Positions 1 through 7,938 of a DNA stretch of 24,072 bases are shown in pieces. Within the stretch, counting starts at the first letter, position 1, and each line of letters begins with the position of its first letter. The notes below the pieces were generated by a model that did no database searches, was not told where the DNA came from, and saw only the letters and a program-made list of their open reading frames with translations. The position numbers and the translations under genes were made by a program. The stretch spans positions 1-24,072 of IMG/VR virus record IMGVR_UViG_3300009428_000071; one strand, written 5' to 3'. This DNA is from a virus.

Positions 1-477
1 ACTGGCTCTAGTGGTCTTCGTATGGGTGCTGAGAGCTTAGGTGCTAGTGGAGGTGGTATGTTGTCTCCTCAAGGATATGGATTTGCTCAAGCATTTGCAC
101 AACAGGATGCAGCAGATCGTTACAATGCATTTGATAGAGCACAGCAGCAACGTCAGACTGATATTGATATTGGTCAAAGCATGTTAAATTCTTCTCAAGG
201 TCTTGATCAAATGGGACTAAAGCAACAAGAGTTGGGCGGTATGTTCGGTAACTACGCTGCTAATGCTGCTAATGCTGCAGGTAGTAACTTAGTATCAGGT
301 ATGTCAGGTGCTGCTGGAAATACTCAGAATGCTGGAATGGCTAAAGCTGGTGGTTACATTGGTATTGGTGATTCTCTAGGTAAGATTGACTGGAGTGGTC
401 TTGATCAACCTACAACTCCTTCGCCTACATACAATACCAGCCCAAACACTTCTGGCAACAACCCATTCGGATACTAA
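1..477 (+). CDS. Putative virion protein, 5' end outside window
   Basis: The reading frame is open from the first base, so the gene probably begins upstream of the window and only its last 158 residues are seen. An internal ATG at 22 has no ribosome binding site. The visible part is rich in Gly, Ala, Ser, Asn and Gln, with a central stretch likely to be helical (AFAQQDAADRYNAFDRAQQQ), a small-residue segment around residues 75-110, and a Pro/Thr/Ser/Asn-rich tail. That composition is common in podovirus tail-tip or internal (ejected) proteins. It is followed after 12 nt by another virion-type gene in the same direction. The role is inferred from composition and position; no family was recognised. 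Confidence 0.6.
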   Translation, partial: TGSSGLRMGAESLGASGGGMLSPQGYGFAQAFAQQDAADRYNAFDRAQQQRQTDIDIGQSMLNSSQGLDQMGLKQQELGGMFGNYAANAANAAGSNLVSGMSGAAGNTQNAGMAKAGGYIGIGDSLGKIDWSGLDQPTTPSPTYNTSPNTSGNNPFGY

Positions 478-489
478 TAGGAGAATATT

Positions 490-1419
490 ATGGCTAGTGA
501 TGTAATGAGTTTGTTTGGTTTAGATCCAAATACAATACAACAGAATAGAACTAACAAGGCAGTGTCGCAAGCATCTGCTATGAATCCCTACTTCGCTGCA
601 GGTGCGGCAGGTGGTGCATTAGTAGGTCAAAGCGTTAACAACATGTTTGGATTACAGACTCCAGAGATGGCACAGGCTCAGAGTGTGAAAGATGGTATGC
701 AAGGGGCTGATCTTAATACTCCTGAAGGTATGAGGGGCGCTGCTCAACAACTAATGATGAGTGGTGACTATGCTCAGGCTATGGCTCTACACTCTCGTGC
801 TAATGAGATGGAGGCTGCAGGAACTGAAGCAACTAGAAGTACAGAGGATAGGGCTTTAGGTAAGCCTCGTAATGTTATTGTTACCCCTGCTTCTTCTAAT
901 TCTGTAACTGGTAATACTACTCCTGCTGTTACACACAGCATAACTGAGTACCCTGATGGTCGAATAGCTGATGCAACACAAGGCATGGAATTTAATTCAT
1001 ATGCAGAGTGGATGGCTAGTTTAAGAAATGATCGTCAAACCCCTTCCGATCCTGAAGGAGATAGTACTGTTAAAAATTTAAGTCCAAGTGAGAGTGAGGC
1101 AGGTTTAGATCAAAGTGAAATTGAATCGACTGTTAATGATTTAGAAGAGCAGTTGTTATTTACTAGTGACGAGGGTCTTAAACAGGAAATCCTTAATCAA
1201 ATAGAGAATGTAAAAGCAGGTGATCCCAAAGGTGTTGAAATTAAAATAACAAGTTTACTAGCGCAAGCAACCAGTTTGTACAATGAGCTTAGAGCTGGTG
1301 GATTAGAGCCTTATGAAATTCAGAATCGTTCTATAGAGTTAGGAAAAATTAAAGCTATGTTAGGTACTTTAGGTGCTACCCCTGATGAGATTTCTAAGAC
1401 TTTAAAAGTAACACCTTAA
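490..1419 (+). CDS. Putative internal virion / ejection protein (309 aa)
   Basis: Starts at an ATG preceded by AGGAGA about 6 nt upstream. The N-terminus has a small-residue hydrophobic patch (about residues 35-45, YFAAGAAGGALVG), followed by a polar helical region with many Met, Gln and Ala, a Ser/Thr/Asn-rich linker around 125-205, and an acidic helical C-terminal third. There is no signal peptide and no enzyme motif. Together with its neighbours it looks like one of a set of proteins that travel in the head and are ejected with DNA, as in T7 and P22 type phages. This is inference from gene order and composition. Confidence 0.55.
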   Translation: MASDVMSLFGLDPNTIQQNRTNKAVSQASAMNPYFAAGAAGGALVGQSVNNMFGLQTPEMAQAQSVKDGMQGADLNTPEGMRGAAQQLMMSGDYAQAMALHSRANEMEAAGTEATRSTEDRALGKPRNVIVTPASSNSVTGNTTPAVTHSITEYPDGRIADATQGMEFNSYAEWMASLRNDRQTPSDPEGDSTVKNLSPSESEAGLDQSEIESTVNDLEEQLLFTSDEGLKQEILNQIENVKAGDPKGVEIKITSLLAQATSLYNELRAGGLEPYEIQNRSIELGKIKAMLGTLGATPDEISKTLKVTP

Positions 1420-1432
1420 CTCTGGAGGTATC

Positions 1433-3289
1433 ATGACTATTTTTTATGAGCACCCTACGTTAGGGACAATGGAGTTTCCTAATGGTACTCCAAGAGAAGT
1501 AATGGTCAATAAAGTAGTGGAGATGGAAGCAGCGGAAGGTAAGCAATACGGAAACTTTGAAACTTTTGGTGATCAAGCAGGGCGTTCGTTCACTTCAAGT
1601 ATCCGAGGGATTAAAGATTTTGCAGGAGTGCAGAAAACTCCTAGACAAGAGAAAGCTGAACAAGTAGCTGAGTATCGTTCTAGGATACAGATGGAACAGA
1701 ACCCAGTATCTTCTGTTCTTGGTATGCTTGGCGGTGGTATTCTTGATCCTATTACTATACCTGCGTTTGCTCTCAAGCCTCTTACATTCGCTTCTAAGGT
1801 AGGTACATATGCTTCTAGGGGCGCTGCCCAAGGATTCTTTGGAGGCGCTCTAGAGCCAGTGTATGAGCAGTATGGAGACTCCACTGTAGCTAATATGTTT
1901 GCAGGTACTGTGTTAGGAAGTGGCTTAGGTGCTGGTATTGGTAAGCTTTTAACCAAGTCTACAGACAAGGTAGCTAAAGCAGTAGATGAAGTAGACTCAA
2001 GTGCTCCTGTAAAGACAGAGTCAGTAAATATAGAGCAAATATTTAATGCTCCTGTGCGTACTGTTGAACAGTCTAATGCTAAGATACTGAAAGAACTAGA
2101 GTTAGAAGCTAAGGGTGCTCCTTCTAAAGAAGACGTAGCTACTCTTAACCAAACTTTAAAGCTTGAGAAAGATAAGTCGTTTAAGCTAGGTAATATTCTT
2201 GCAAAACTTCAGGGATCTGGTTCTAAACCAACTCTAGGTAATCGTAATTCTTCTAGGGTTATGGAAGCTAGGGCCGTTGAGTCTAATGCTAAGATTAAAA
2301 AGTTAGAGCTTGATCTAGCTTCAGCTACTACTTTAAGAAAAGCAGTTACTAATCTTGAGAATGCAAAGCTAGGTAAATTCAGTAAGATAGAAGGGTATGC
2401 TGATAGGCTGAAACAATCTTCTGTTCCACTACCTCGTACTCCTATAGCACAAGCTGTGCAAGGACAACCACCTGCCCCTCCTTCTATACTTAGCATCAAA
2501 CCTTCTCTAGCTAGGAAGCTAGGCTTAGGACTTGACACTCCTAGATTCTTAGATAGGAATGATACAGCAGGTGCTCAAAGAGTTAACCAAGATCCATTTG
2601 TCCGTCAACAGTTTATGCCTCGTAGTAAAGAAGACAGTACTCGTAGGGTAGTTCAAGGTAAGGTTAGTGGGGATAATAAGGAAACAATAGTACCTATCAA
2701 ACTATCTTCCTCTTCTAAAGAAGCTATTGATAATGTAAATCGTAAGGTGAATAAAGGAGAAGAGATTACTCCTGATGATTTTGATAAGTATGACAAGGCT
2801 AAGAGAGAGCAGACTACCCTTGATGAGTACTCTGATACTGTGGCTCAGATTGCACGTAGTCGTGGGTTGGATACTTATGCGGCTAGGTTCGGTTCATCAG
2901 GAAGGTATACATTTGAGAACATTGAAAAGAGTGCTAGTAAATTCTTAAAGGACGAGGACATTGATAACCTTGATGACATGGTTAGGTATATATTAGCCAA
3001 CCCTGAGAAGATATTCAATGCCGCTGAGTTGACAGGTATGAGAGATTTATTATCTGAAGTAGATCAGAAGTTACTAGATTTTAGTATGCTTACTAAACAC
3101 ACTGATGGTATGTCAGACGCTGAGATAGCTCTACTGCATAATGATATTGATGTGTTCTATGGTATACAGGCATGGTTCAAAGGACAAGGAAGTAAAGTTG
3201 CTGGTGTAATGACAGCTCGTAAAAAATTGCAGCAAGATATAGCGAACAATCGTGAGATTAAGCAGTTGTTTGCAGGAGTGGAATGTTAA
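1433..3289 (+). CDS. Large putative internal virion / ejection protein (618 aa)
   Basis: ATG preceded by GGAGG about 5 nt upstream. The first about 35 residues (FPNGTPREVMVNKVVEMEA) resemble a short segment seen at the N-terminus of many phage internal proteins, of the type 'FPdGTs'. Residues about 90-175 are Gly/Ala-rich and hydrophobic (GMLGGGILDPITIPAFALKP, then FAGTVLGSGLGAGIGKLL) and could insert into a membrane. The remainder is charged and helical, with coiled-coil-like Lys/Glu/Leu stretches around 215-310. The stop overlaps the next start (ATGTTAATG), so the two proteins are probably made in fixed ratio. In relatives they may be one longer polypeptide; that is untested. Confidence 0.6.
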   Translation: MTIFYEHPTLGTMEFPNGTPREVMVNKVVEMEAAEGKQYGNFETFGDQAGRSFTSSIRGIKDFAGVQKTPRQEKAEQVAEYRSRIQMEQNPVSSVLGMLGGGILDPITIPAFALKPLTFASKVGTYASRGAAQGFFGGALEPVYEQYGDSTVANMFAGTVLGSGLGAGIGKLLTKSTDKVAKAVDEVDSSAPVKTESVNIEQIFNAPVRTVEQSNAKILKELELEAKGAPSKEDVATLNQTLKLEKDKSFKLGNILAKLQGSGSKPTLGNRNSSRVMEARAVESNAKIKKLELDLASATTLRKAVTNLENAKLGKFSKIEGYADRLKQSSVPLPRTPIAQAVQGQPPAPPSILSIKPSLARKLGLGLDTPRFLDRNDTAGAQRVNQDPFVRQQFMPRSKEDSTRRVVQGKVSGDNKETIVPIKLSSSSKEAIDNVNRKVNKGEEITPDDFDKYDKAKREQTTLDEYSDTVAQIARSRGLDTYAARFGSSGRYTFENIEKSASKFLKDEDIDNLDDMVRYILANPEKIFNAAELTGMRDLLSEVDQKLLDFSMLTKHTDGMSDAEIALLHNDIDVFYGIQAWFKGQGSKVAGVMTARKKLQQDIANNREIKQLFAGVEC

Positions 3290-5448
3290 TGTCAAAGTTA
3301 AGCCCTAAGTGTAGAGTTGCCGTAAACACTAATTCTTTAAATGCAGGAGTTATAAGTAACTTAACTCCCCAGCAGCAGAAGAATTGGATGGACGCGCACC
3401 TCGCTCGTAAGGATAATAAGGTAAGTGCGTTTGACGTAGCACTGGACGTAGCTATTAACTCAATGCTCTCAGGTATGGGTACGCCATTAGTCAACATGAT
3501 TTCTATTGCTCTTCAGCAGACTCTTAAGAATGCTAATGAGACTATTGGATTTGCATTAGACAGTATAGGTTTAACCAACGGAGGCAGAGAGTGGAGGCAG
3601 GTTAAGGCGATGTGGGATGCATCTCTCGAAGGCTTCAGTGCTGACCTTCTATACTTCCGTGAAGGATTTGGAAAAGGATATTCACTGGATCAAGAGACTG
3701 TAAGACGATCTCTACAAATGGACAAGGCTGAGTGGGATGATTATGTTAAGACTACACTCAAGATAGATGACACTGCTAAGTTAACTAATGACGAGGTAAA
3801 TGATCTACTGAATGACATGCAGGATTACATGCATAACTCCATTGGTCGTACTCGTGTAGGTGGTACTAAGATTGAAGGGGCTGCGCGTTTCCCTACTAAG
3901 CTTATCGTAGGCATAGACGAGTATGGTAAGTCTAGGTATCGTAGGCAGAGCCTATACCAAGCAGCCTCTAAGTATGCTTCTGAAGATAGTAAGCTAGGTA
4001 TGGGTTCTTACGATGAGCTTTATAAAGATTATAAGGGTCAGTTATTTAGTAAGGAATCCCCTACTACTCAGTGGGATGCTCGTCTTAAAGCTTTTGTAGC
4101 TGCTCGTAATACTGACAGGGTCAACGCAGGACATAAGGGAGTTGGCGATGATTTAGATGTACTGAGGAAAAGTAATGAGATGGTTTCATGGGTGAGGGAT
4201 GATGCTTTGTTTAATGCTTTTCAGCAGAAGCTTGAAGGTATTCCCCTTAAGGCACAGAAGCTTAGGCATGAGTACCCAGCCTTTACTTTGTTTGCTCCAT
4301 TCATTAAGACTCCTTGGAATATTATTAAAGAAGGTTACAATTATATTCCAATAGTCCCTGCTCTACACATCAGGAAGATAAATAAGGAAGGACTAGGGGA
4401 TGCACTACTAGATTTCCGTACTTCTGTAATACCTATGCATGGCCCTTCACGGAAGATGACAACAGCAGAGCTACTGCCTCGTCAGGTTATTGGAGCTTCT
4501 GTCTTTGCTATGGTAGGCACTATGTATCAAGAAGATAACCTTACTGGTAGTCTACCTCGTACCGCTTCTGAGAGGCAGCGTTGGAAGGACACAGGCAAGA
4601 AGCCATACTCAATTAAGATTGGGGATACTTGGATGGAGTATAATCGTATAGAACCTTTAGCCACTCCTCTTGCTATGGCTGCTGATCTATTTGATTTCAC
4701 TAAGGATTATTTGGATGATGATGACATCAACACTGAGGAAGGGATGGAGTTGGTTCAGGATATGTTGTATGCTGTTAAGAGCAACTTAACCTCTAAGACA
4801 TTCCTAGAAGGCTTCCACGCTTTAACGGAAGTGATTATTGATCCTAACATAGATACTGGTTCAGCTCTTCTAGAGACAGCGGCTCGTCCCTTTACACCAG
4901 CTATTACAGCCAACATAGCTAAGGCTATGGACACGTATGAGAGACAAACTGAGTCTGTTCTAGAAAGACTTCAGGCTCGTATACCTATCTTTCGTGAGCA
5001 GTTGCCTAAGAAGTATGGTGTGTATGGTGGCCCTCAAGAAACTGATATTACCAAAGCTTTACTTAATATAGGGTTCTCTTCTGAAGATAATCTATCTCCT
5101 TTACAGAAACATATTACTGATATTGAGTGGAACAAGGGAGGGATTGTTAATAAGTTCCAAGGTGTTAAACTTTCTAGTGAGGACGTTGCAGAGCTTAGAG
5201 AAATCAATGCTCAGGTGTTAACTCCTATACTAGAAGCTGTCATTAAAGAACCAGAGTATCAAGCTCTTTCTGATTCTAAGAAGAAAAAGATATTAGATAG
5301 TAGGGTACGTAAGGCTCGTCTAAGAGTGGGTAAGCAGTTTGCTTATAAACTAAAGCAGAAAGATCCAGAGTTTGCTAGGAAGTGGCTGTCTGCTTGGTAT
5401 AGGAAGCAAGGTCTTGGTGATGTGATGCCTGATAATTTGAAGGACTAG
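3283..5448 (+). CDS. Large putative internal virion / ejection protein (721 aa), last gene of late operon
   Basis: Begins inside the stop of the previous gene. AGGAG at 3274-3278 is 4 nt from the ATG at 3283 and 10 nt from a second ATG at 3289, so either start (MLMSK or MSK) may be used. The protein is mostly charged and helical, with hydrophobic segments near residues 340-365 (FTLFAPFIKTPWNIIKEGYN) and 405-420 (VIGASVFAMVGTMYQ). The latter is followed by a region with LPRTASERQRWKDTGKKPYS and a RIEPLATPLAM block, which I associate with large internal or tail proteins of podoviruses. It is the last rightward gene before the terminator at 5459. Probably ejected with DNA; the mechanism is not visible. 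Confidence 0.6.
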   Translation: MLMSKLSPKCRVAVNTNSLNAGVISNLTPQQQKNWMDAHLARKDNKVSAFDVALDVAINSMLSGMGTPLVNMISIALQQTLKNANETIGFALDSIGLTNGGREWRQVKAMWDASLEGFSADLLYFREGFGKGYSLDQETVRRSLQMDKAEWDDYVKTTLKIDDTAKLTNDEVNDLLNDMQDYMHNSIGRTRVGGTKIEGAARFPTKLIVGIDEYGKSRYRRQSLYQAASKYASEDSKLGMGSYDELYKDYKGQLFSKESPTTQWDARLKAFVAARNTDRVNAGHKGVGDDLDVLRKSNEMVSWVRDDALFNAFQQKLEGIPLKAQKLRHEYPAFTLFAPFIKTPWNIIKEGYNYIPIVPALHIRKINKEGLGDALLDFRTSVIPMHGPSRKMTTAELLPRQVIGASVFAMVGTMYQEDNLTGSLPRTASERQRWKDTGKKPYSIKIGDTWMEYNRIEPLATPLAMAADLFDFTKDYLDDDDINTEEGMELVQDMLYAVKSNLTSKTFLEGFHALTEVIIDPNIDTGSALLETAARPFTPAITANIAKAMDTYERQTESVLERLQARIPIFREQLPKKYGVYGGPQETDITKALLNIGFSSEDNLSPLQKHITDIEWNKGGIVNKFQGVKLSSEDVAELREINAQVLTPILEAVIKEPEYQALSDSKKKKILDSRVRKARLRVGKQFAYKLKQKDPEFARKWLSAWYRKQGLGDVMPDNLKD

Positions 5449-5458
5449 AAACAAAGAA

Positions 5459-5484
5459 GGGGACAATTAAGTCCCCTTTATTTT
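5459..5484. terminator. Bidirectional rho-independent terminator between converging operons
   Basis: Perfect 6-bp stem GGGGAC/GTCCCC with loop AATTAA, followed on the + strand by TTTATTTT. On the - strand the same stem is followed by TTCTTTGTTT. It lies 10 nt after the stop of the rightward 721-aa gene and 21 nt after the stop of the last leftward gene, so it can end both transcripts. Confidence 0.85.
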
Positions 5485-5492
5485 GCCTTGAA

Positions 5493-5505
5493 TTTCCCTA
5501 GGAAA
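5493..5505. repeat. TTTCC-N3-GGAAA inverted repeat, copy 1
   Basis: TTTCC CTA GGAAA. It directly abuts the TAG stop (5506-5508) of the last leftward gene and lies between that stop and the terminator. In the leftward RNA the flanks AG and UU extend the stem to 7 bp through a G-U and an A-U pair. Confidence 0.8.
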
Positions 5506-5652
5506 CTATAACAAACTCTTCTGCCCTTCCTCTAAGTACCAATCAAACTCTATGTGACAATCCACACATGCTTTCTTATTGATACTTGTGAAGGTGAGTA
5601 GGTCTTTGTTCCCACACTGAGGACACTCTTTGGTAGTTACTTTCTCACTCAT
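5506..5652 (-). CDS. Small zinc-ribbon-like protein (48 aa)
   Basis: A short gene of 49 codons. The ATG at 5652 overlaps the stop of the DUF3310 gene (ATGAGTGA) and has GGAG four nt upstream. The product has two Cys pairs, CPQCG at residues 10-14 and CVDC at 29-32, spaced as in a small zinc ribbon, then an acidic C-terminus. It is the last gene of the leftward replication operon. Small zinc-ribbon proteins are common in lytic phages and often bind nucleic acid or host proteins, but the role here is unknown. The Cys spacing, coupling and Shine-Dalgarno make it a credible gene despite its length. Confidence 0.75.
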   Translation of the reverse strand: MSEKVTTKECPQCGNKDLLTFTSINKKACVDCHIEFDWYLEEGQKSLL

Positions 5653-5959
5653 GATTCTCCATCCAATCTTCTATCATCATATCGATACAATGCTTTGCCT
5701 TAGCTAAGTCCTGTAATGGTGTACCCTTATCTTGATAACGAGTGACGTACTTAATAGCTGTATGCTGTAGTGCATTCAACTCATTAGCCATAGAGTATTC
5801 CATAGGCTGAATCTTAAGCTTAGAGTAGTGGTCACCTCCTACCTGAGTAGCTTTAGCAGAACCTAGGAATGGTTCATCTTCCTCAGGGACTCCCCATACA
5901 TAGTCTTCATTCATAGTAGGCTCCTGTTTAACCTGATCCCATACTCTAGCTCTGATCAT
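5645..5959 (-). CDS. DUF3310 family protein (possible nucleotide kinase, T7 gp1.7-like)
   Basis: The C-terminal about 65 residues carry the DUF3310 signature: QVGGDHYSKLKIQPMEY, then a helix leading to AIKYVTRYQDKG, then LAKAKHCIDMMIE. The family includes T7 gp1.7, reported to phosphorylate nucleoside monophosphates; whether this copy does so is not shown by the sequence. The start at 5959 (MIRARVW) was chosen because GGAGG lies about 9 nt upstream; the frame stays open to a TTG at 5986 without such a site. A second good site (AGGAG, 6 nt from the ATG at 5914) might give a shorter product starting MNEDYVW. It overlaps its neighbours on both sides, so translation is coupled. Confidence 0.8.
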   Translation of the reverse strand: MIRARVWDQVKQEPTMNEDYVWGVPEEDEPFLGSAKATQVGGDHYSKLKIQPMEYSMANELNALQHTAIKYVTRYQDKGTPLQDLAKAKHCIDMMIEDWMENHE

Positions 5960-6122
5960 ATTGTTTGTCCTCCAATTGTTCTTCAAGGTCTGAGAACTTA
6001 TTAATTATAATGTCCTCATACCTCTCAACTAATGTTGCACTGTCAAGCTGTAACAACTCAATGAGCATGACTTCATCCAACGCTTGTAAATGTACTTTCA
6101 ACTCTTCGAGTGTCATTGACAT
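5946..6122 (-). CDS. Small acidic helical protein (58 aa)
   Basis: A short leftward gene that fills the gap between the metallophosphoesterase and DUF3310 genes. The ATG at 6122 has AAGGA six nt upstream. The product is acidic and helical with a heptad-like leucine pattern (LEELKVHLQALDEVMLIELL, then LVERYEDIIINKFSDLEEQL). Small proteins of this type, with an 'LDE..LLELL' core, are familiar as hypotheticals in lytic phages. It overlaps the 3' end of the metallophosphoesterase gene and the start of the DUF3310 gene, as expected for a coupled operon gene. Function unknown. Confidence 0.75.
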   Translation of the reverse strand: MSMTLEELKVHLQALDEVMLIELLQLDSATLVERYEDIIINKFSDLEEQLEDKQYDQS

Positions 6123-6870
6123 ATCGTTTCCTTAAATAGTTCATACTAACTGGCATCTCGTCAAAGCTACCATCCTTTACATCATTCATTACCCACAGTC
6201 CACGCCATGATCCATTGGTCTGAGGTGTCAAGTACTCTTCATCGTGTTGGTAGTAGATACCAGCAAAGAGTCCTGTCATATTCAAACCATCAGCCCTACG
6301 TGCATAGGCTATGTCCCTGTCTTGAACATGCCCCATCACACAGCTCATGTGCTTCTTAGTGAGTAGCATCTTAGCAGAGGATACTGGTCTACCCATAACA
6401 CCTGATGTAAAGTAGTGGCAGTACGCTACACCATCAACAACAATGGGGTCTAAGAACTGCTTAACTTCCCAGCCTTGTAGGTTGAAATCATCGTAGCTAA
6501 TTAACCCATCAAGTTTAGGATCATTCTCAGCGGCTCTGTTGATTCGGTTCTCATGGTTGCCCATTAAGAATATCATTCTAGGATTCCACTGCTTCTTCTT
6601 GTTACGAGTTAGCCGCCATTGCTCCTGCAGGATAGGCTTCATGAGAGCAGCCATAGCCTCATTACCAGACTGTATGTCCTTAGTGTACCGCCTACCTTCA
6701 AAGCTCTTCTTACCTACATCATAGGAGCTTAGGGAGGACATATCCCAGTGATCTCCTAAGTGTATAATAACATCAGGCTTAGTGTCAGCAGCAAACTTAC
6801 CTGCCCACTCTAAGTGATCATAACTTGTGTCGGGTTTGACCTGCGTATCAGGTATGATTAAATGTTTCAT
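6073..6870 (-). CDS. Calcineurin-like metallophosphoesterase (265 aa)
   Basis: Contains the ordered motifs of the metallophosphoesterase superfamily: PDTQV near residue 7 (a Gln stands where the usual His of D-x-H would be), GDHWD at about 39-43, GNHENR at about 104-109 and GHVQD at about 181-185. These residues bind two metal ions in the family. Phage members are thought to act on nucleic acid ends or nucleotides; the substrate here is unknown. AAGGA lies 7 nt before the ATG, which overlaps the stop of the HNH reading frame (TAAATG). The GHVQ in place of the usual GHxH may change metal binding. Confidence 0.8.
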   Translation of the reverse strand: MKHLIIPDTQVKPDTSYDHLEWAGKFAADTKPDVIIHLGDHWDMSSLSSYDVGKKSFEGRRYTKDIQSGNEAMAALMKPILQEQWRLTRNKKKQWNPRMIFLMGNHENRINRAAENDPKLDGLISYDDFNLQGWEVKQFLDPIVVDGVAYCHYFTSGVMGRPVSSAKMLLTKKHMSCVMGHVQDRDIAYARRADGLNMTGLFAGIYYQHDEEYLTPQTNGSWRGLWVMNDVKDGSFDEMPVSMNYLRKRYVNDTRRVESTFTSVG

Positions 6871-7121
6871 TTAGTATTCCTTCTAGTTAAGGTTCTAACT
6901 TCACGTTCATCACGAGTCTTAATGCCATGACATACCCAACACAAGACTTGATAACCATCTTCTTCTAGGAACATACGCTTTATGTATGTGTCCCAATCTA
7001 CAAAGCCCACTGCTGGGTCAACAACAGGATCGATGTGATCCACTGCAGCGTTGTTTCTCCTACGACCTTTTCCAACAGGTGGAAGAGAGTAGCAGGGCCA
7101 ATGACCCCACAGCAAGCACAA
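6867..7121 (-). CDS. HNH endonuclease, C-terminal part in a shifted frame
   Basis: This frame carries the catalytic half of a phage HNH nuclease: NNAAVDHIDPVVDPAVGF, then WDTYIKRMF, then VLCWVCHGIKT. DH and the C-x2-CH pair are the expected HNH and zinc residues. No ribosome binding site or plausible start lies at its 5' end, so it is likely translated only as a continuation of the frame that starts at 7270. Sense homology in this frame probably begins around the GKGRRRNN segment. It ends inside the start of the metallophosphoesterase gene. See the matching N-terminal entry for how the two parts may be joined. Confidence 0.65.
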   Translation of the reverse strand: MCLLWGHWPCYSLPPVGKGRRRNNAAVDHIDPVVDPAVGFVDWDTYIKRMFLEEDGYQVLCWVCHGIKTRDEREVRTLTRRNTK

Positions 7122-7270
7122 CGATAGCGCCCTGTAGAAACTCTAGCAGATTTCTTAACATCAGTCTTCACTCCCCACTTACCATGTGCTCCACGTAAAG
7201 CGGAGGTTATGAAGGACTTATGTCTAGCTTCTGTCCAGCGCCCGTTGTTACGGGTCTTGGTGGTTGCCAT
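6998..7270 (-). CDS. HNH endonuclease, N-terminal part (frame disrupted)
   Basis: The ATG at 7270 has AGGA about 9 nt upstream. The first about 60 residues match the start of phage HNH nucleases (RNNGRWTEARHKSFITSALR, then YRCACCG, the first zinc-binding Cys pair). After that the frame turns into unrelated sequence and stops at 6998, while the remaining half (VDHI...VLCWVCH) continues in the -1 frame. The switch can be placed at the A-run on the coding strand at 7071-7068 (GAA AAG G). One extra A, or a -1 slip on A-AAG, would give LLEKGRRRNN and a whole protein of about 135 residues. A lesion, a sequencing error or recoding are all possible. Confidence 0.7.
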   Translation of the reverse strand: MATTKTRNNGRWTEARHKSFITSALRGAHGKWGVKTDVKKSARVSTGRYRCACCGVIGPATLFHLLEKVVGETTLQWITSILLLTQQWAL

Positions 7271-7938
7271 AGTTCATCATCCTGTCTACGTAAGTATAAG
7301 AGAATCCCATTCTCAATGGCTCTCTCTTCACTACCTAGTTTATCAACACATATATTATACATTTCAAGCTCAGTCTTACCAGCCAGTAACTTACCAGCTT
7401 TAACAGGGCCAATGCCAGCAACACCTATGATGTTGTCAACCTTGTCACCTTCTAAGAATTGCTTATAGAAATTAAGTAAGCCTTCTTCTTCCGTAATATA
7501 ATATTTAATCTTCTTAACAAAGTTATAATGCCAGCCTTTAAACTGGTCAAAGTCTTTATCTAAAGATATGGCGATAGCTTTATCACCTTCCTGTGTTGCA
7601 CGTATTGCTATCCTATCATCTGTCTCTTCACCACTAGTCACAATAGCGCCGAGTTCTTCTACAAAGAAATCCCTCAGTGCTTGTAGGTGTATAGGCTTGA
7701 CCATGCCATCACGATTACCTTTGTAGGGTACAGTGACAGCGTGATCATTCCTAAAGTTACCTTTGCCTGTTAGGTAATACTCAACCTCATGAGTAGCATC
7801 ATCTGAATCTATTACTAAATCTTCGATGATGGTATTCACGTAGCTGAGTAGTGTCTTACAAGCGACCTGTTGTGACTCGTTGTTGCAAGCGAAACCTATG
7901 CGATAGCAAAAGATGTCTGCATCAACGAGTAAGATCAT
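7207..7938 (-). CDS. 5'-3' exonuclease / flap endonuclease (T7 gp6 and T5 FEN-like)
   Basis: 243 residues with the layout of phage 5' nucleases: an N-terminal LLVDADIFCYRIGFA strand with the first metal-binding Asp, PYKGNRDG near 70, the acidic cluster GEETDDRIAIRA near 103, SLDKDFDQ near 125, and a helix-hairpin-helix-like region VDNIIGVAGIGPVKAGKLL near 165, which grips duplex DNA. In T7 the equivalent removes RNA primers and degrades host DNA. It starts inside the SSB stop (ATGA overlap) and ends past the HNH start, so it sits within a coupled replication operon. Confident family call; exact polarity and substrate inferred. Confidence 0.87.
   Translation of the reverse strand: MILLVDADIFCYRIGFACNNESQQVACKTLLSYVNTIIEDLVIDSDDATHEVEYYLTGKGNFRNDHAVTVPYKGNRDGMVKPIHLQALRDFFVEELGAIVTSGEETDDRIAIRATQEGDKAIAISLDKDFDQFKGWHYNFVKKIKYYITEEEGLLNFYKQFLEGDKVDNIIGVAGIGPVKAGKLLAGKTELEMYNICVDKLGSEERAIENGILLYLRRQDDELWQPPRPVTTGAGQKLDISPS

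Noticed and set aside
774-986. Leftward frame inside the 309-aa virion gene, and similar antisense frames elsewhere (e.g. 1573-1968, 9371-9673, 11609-12082)
   Set aside because: They lie wholly opposite well-supported genes, lack ribosome binding sites and show no protein-like features.
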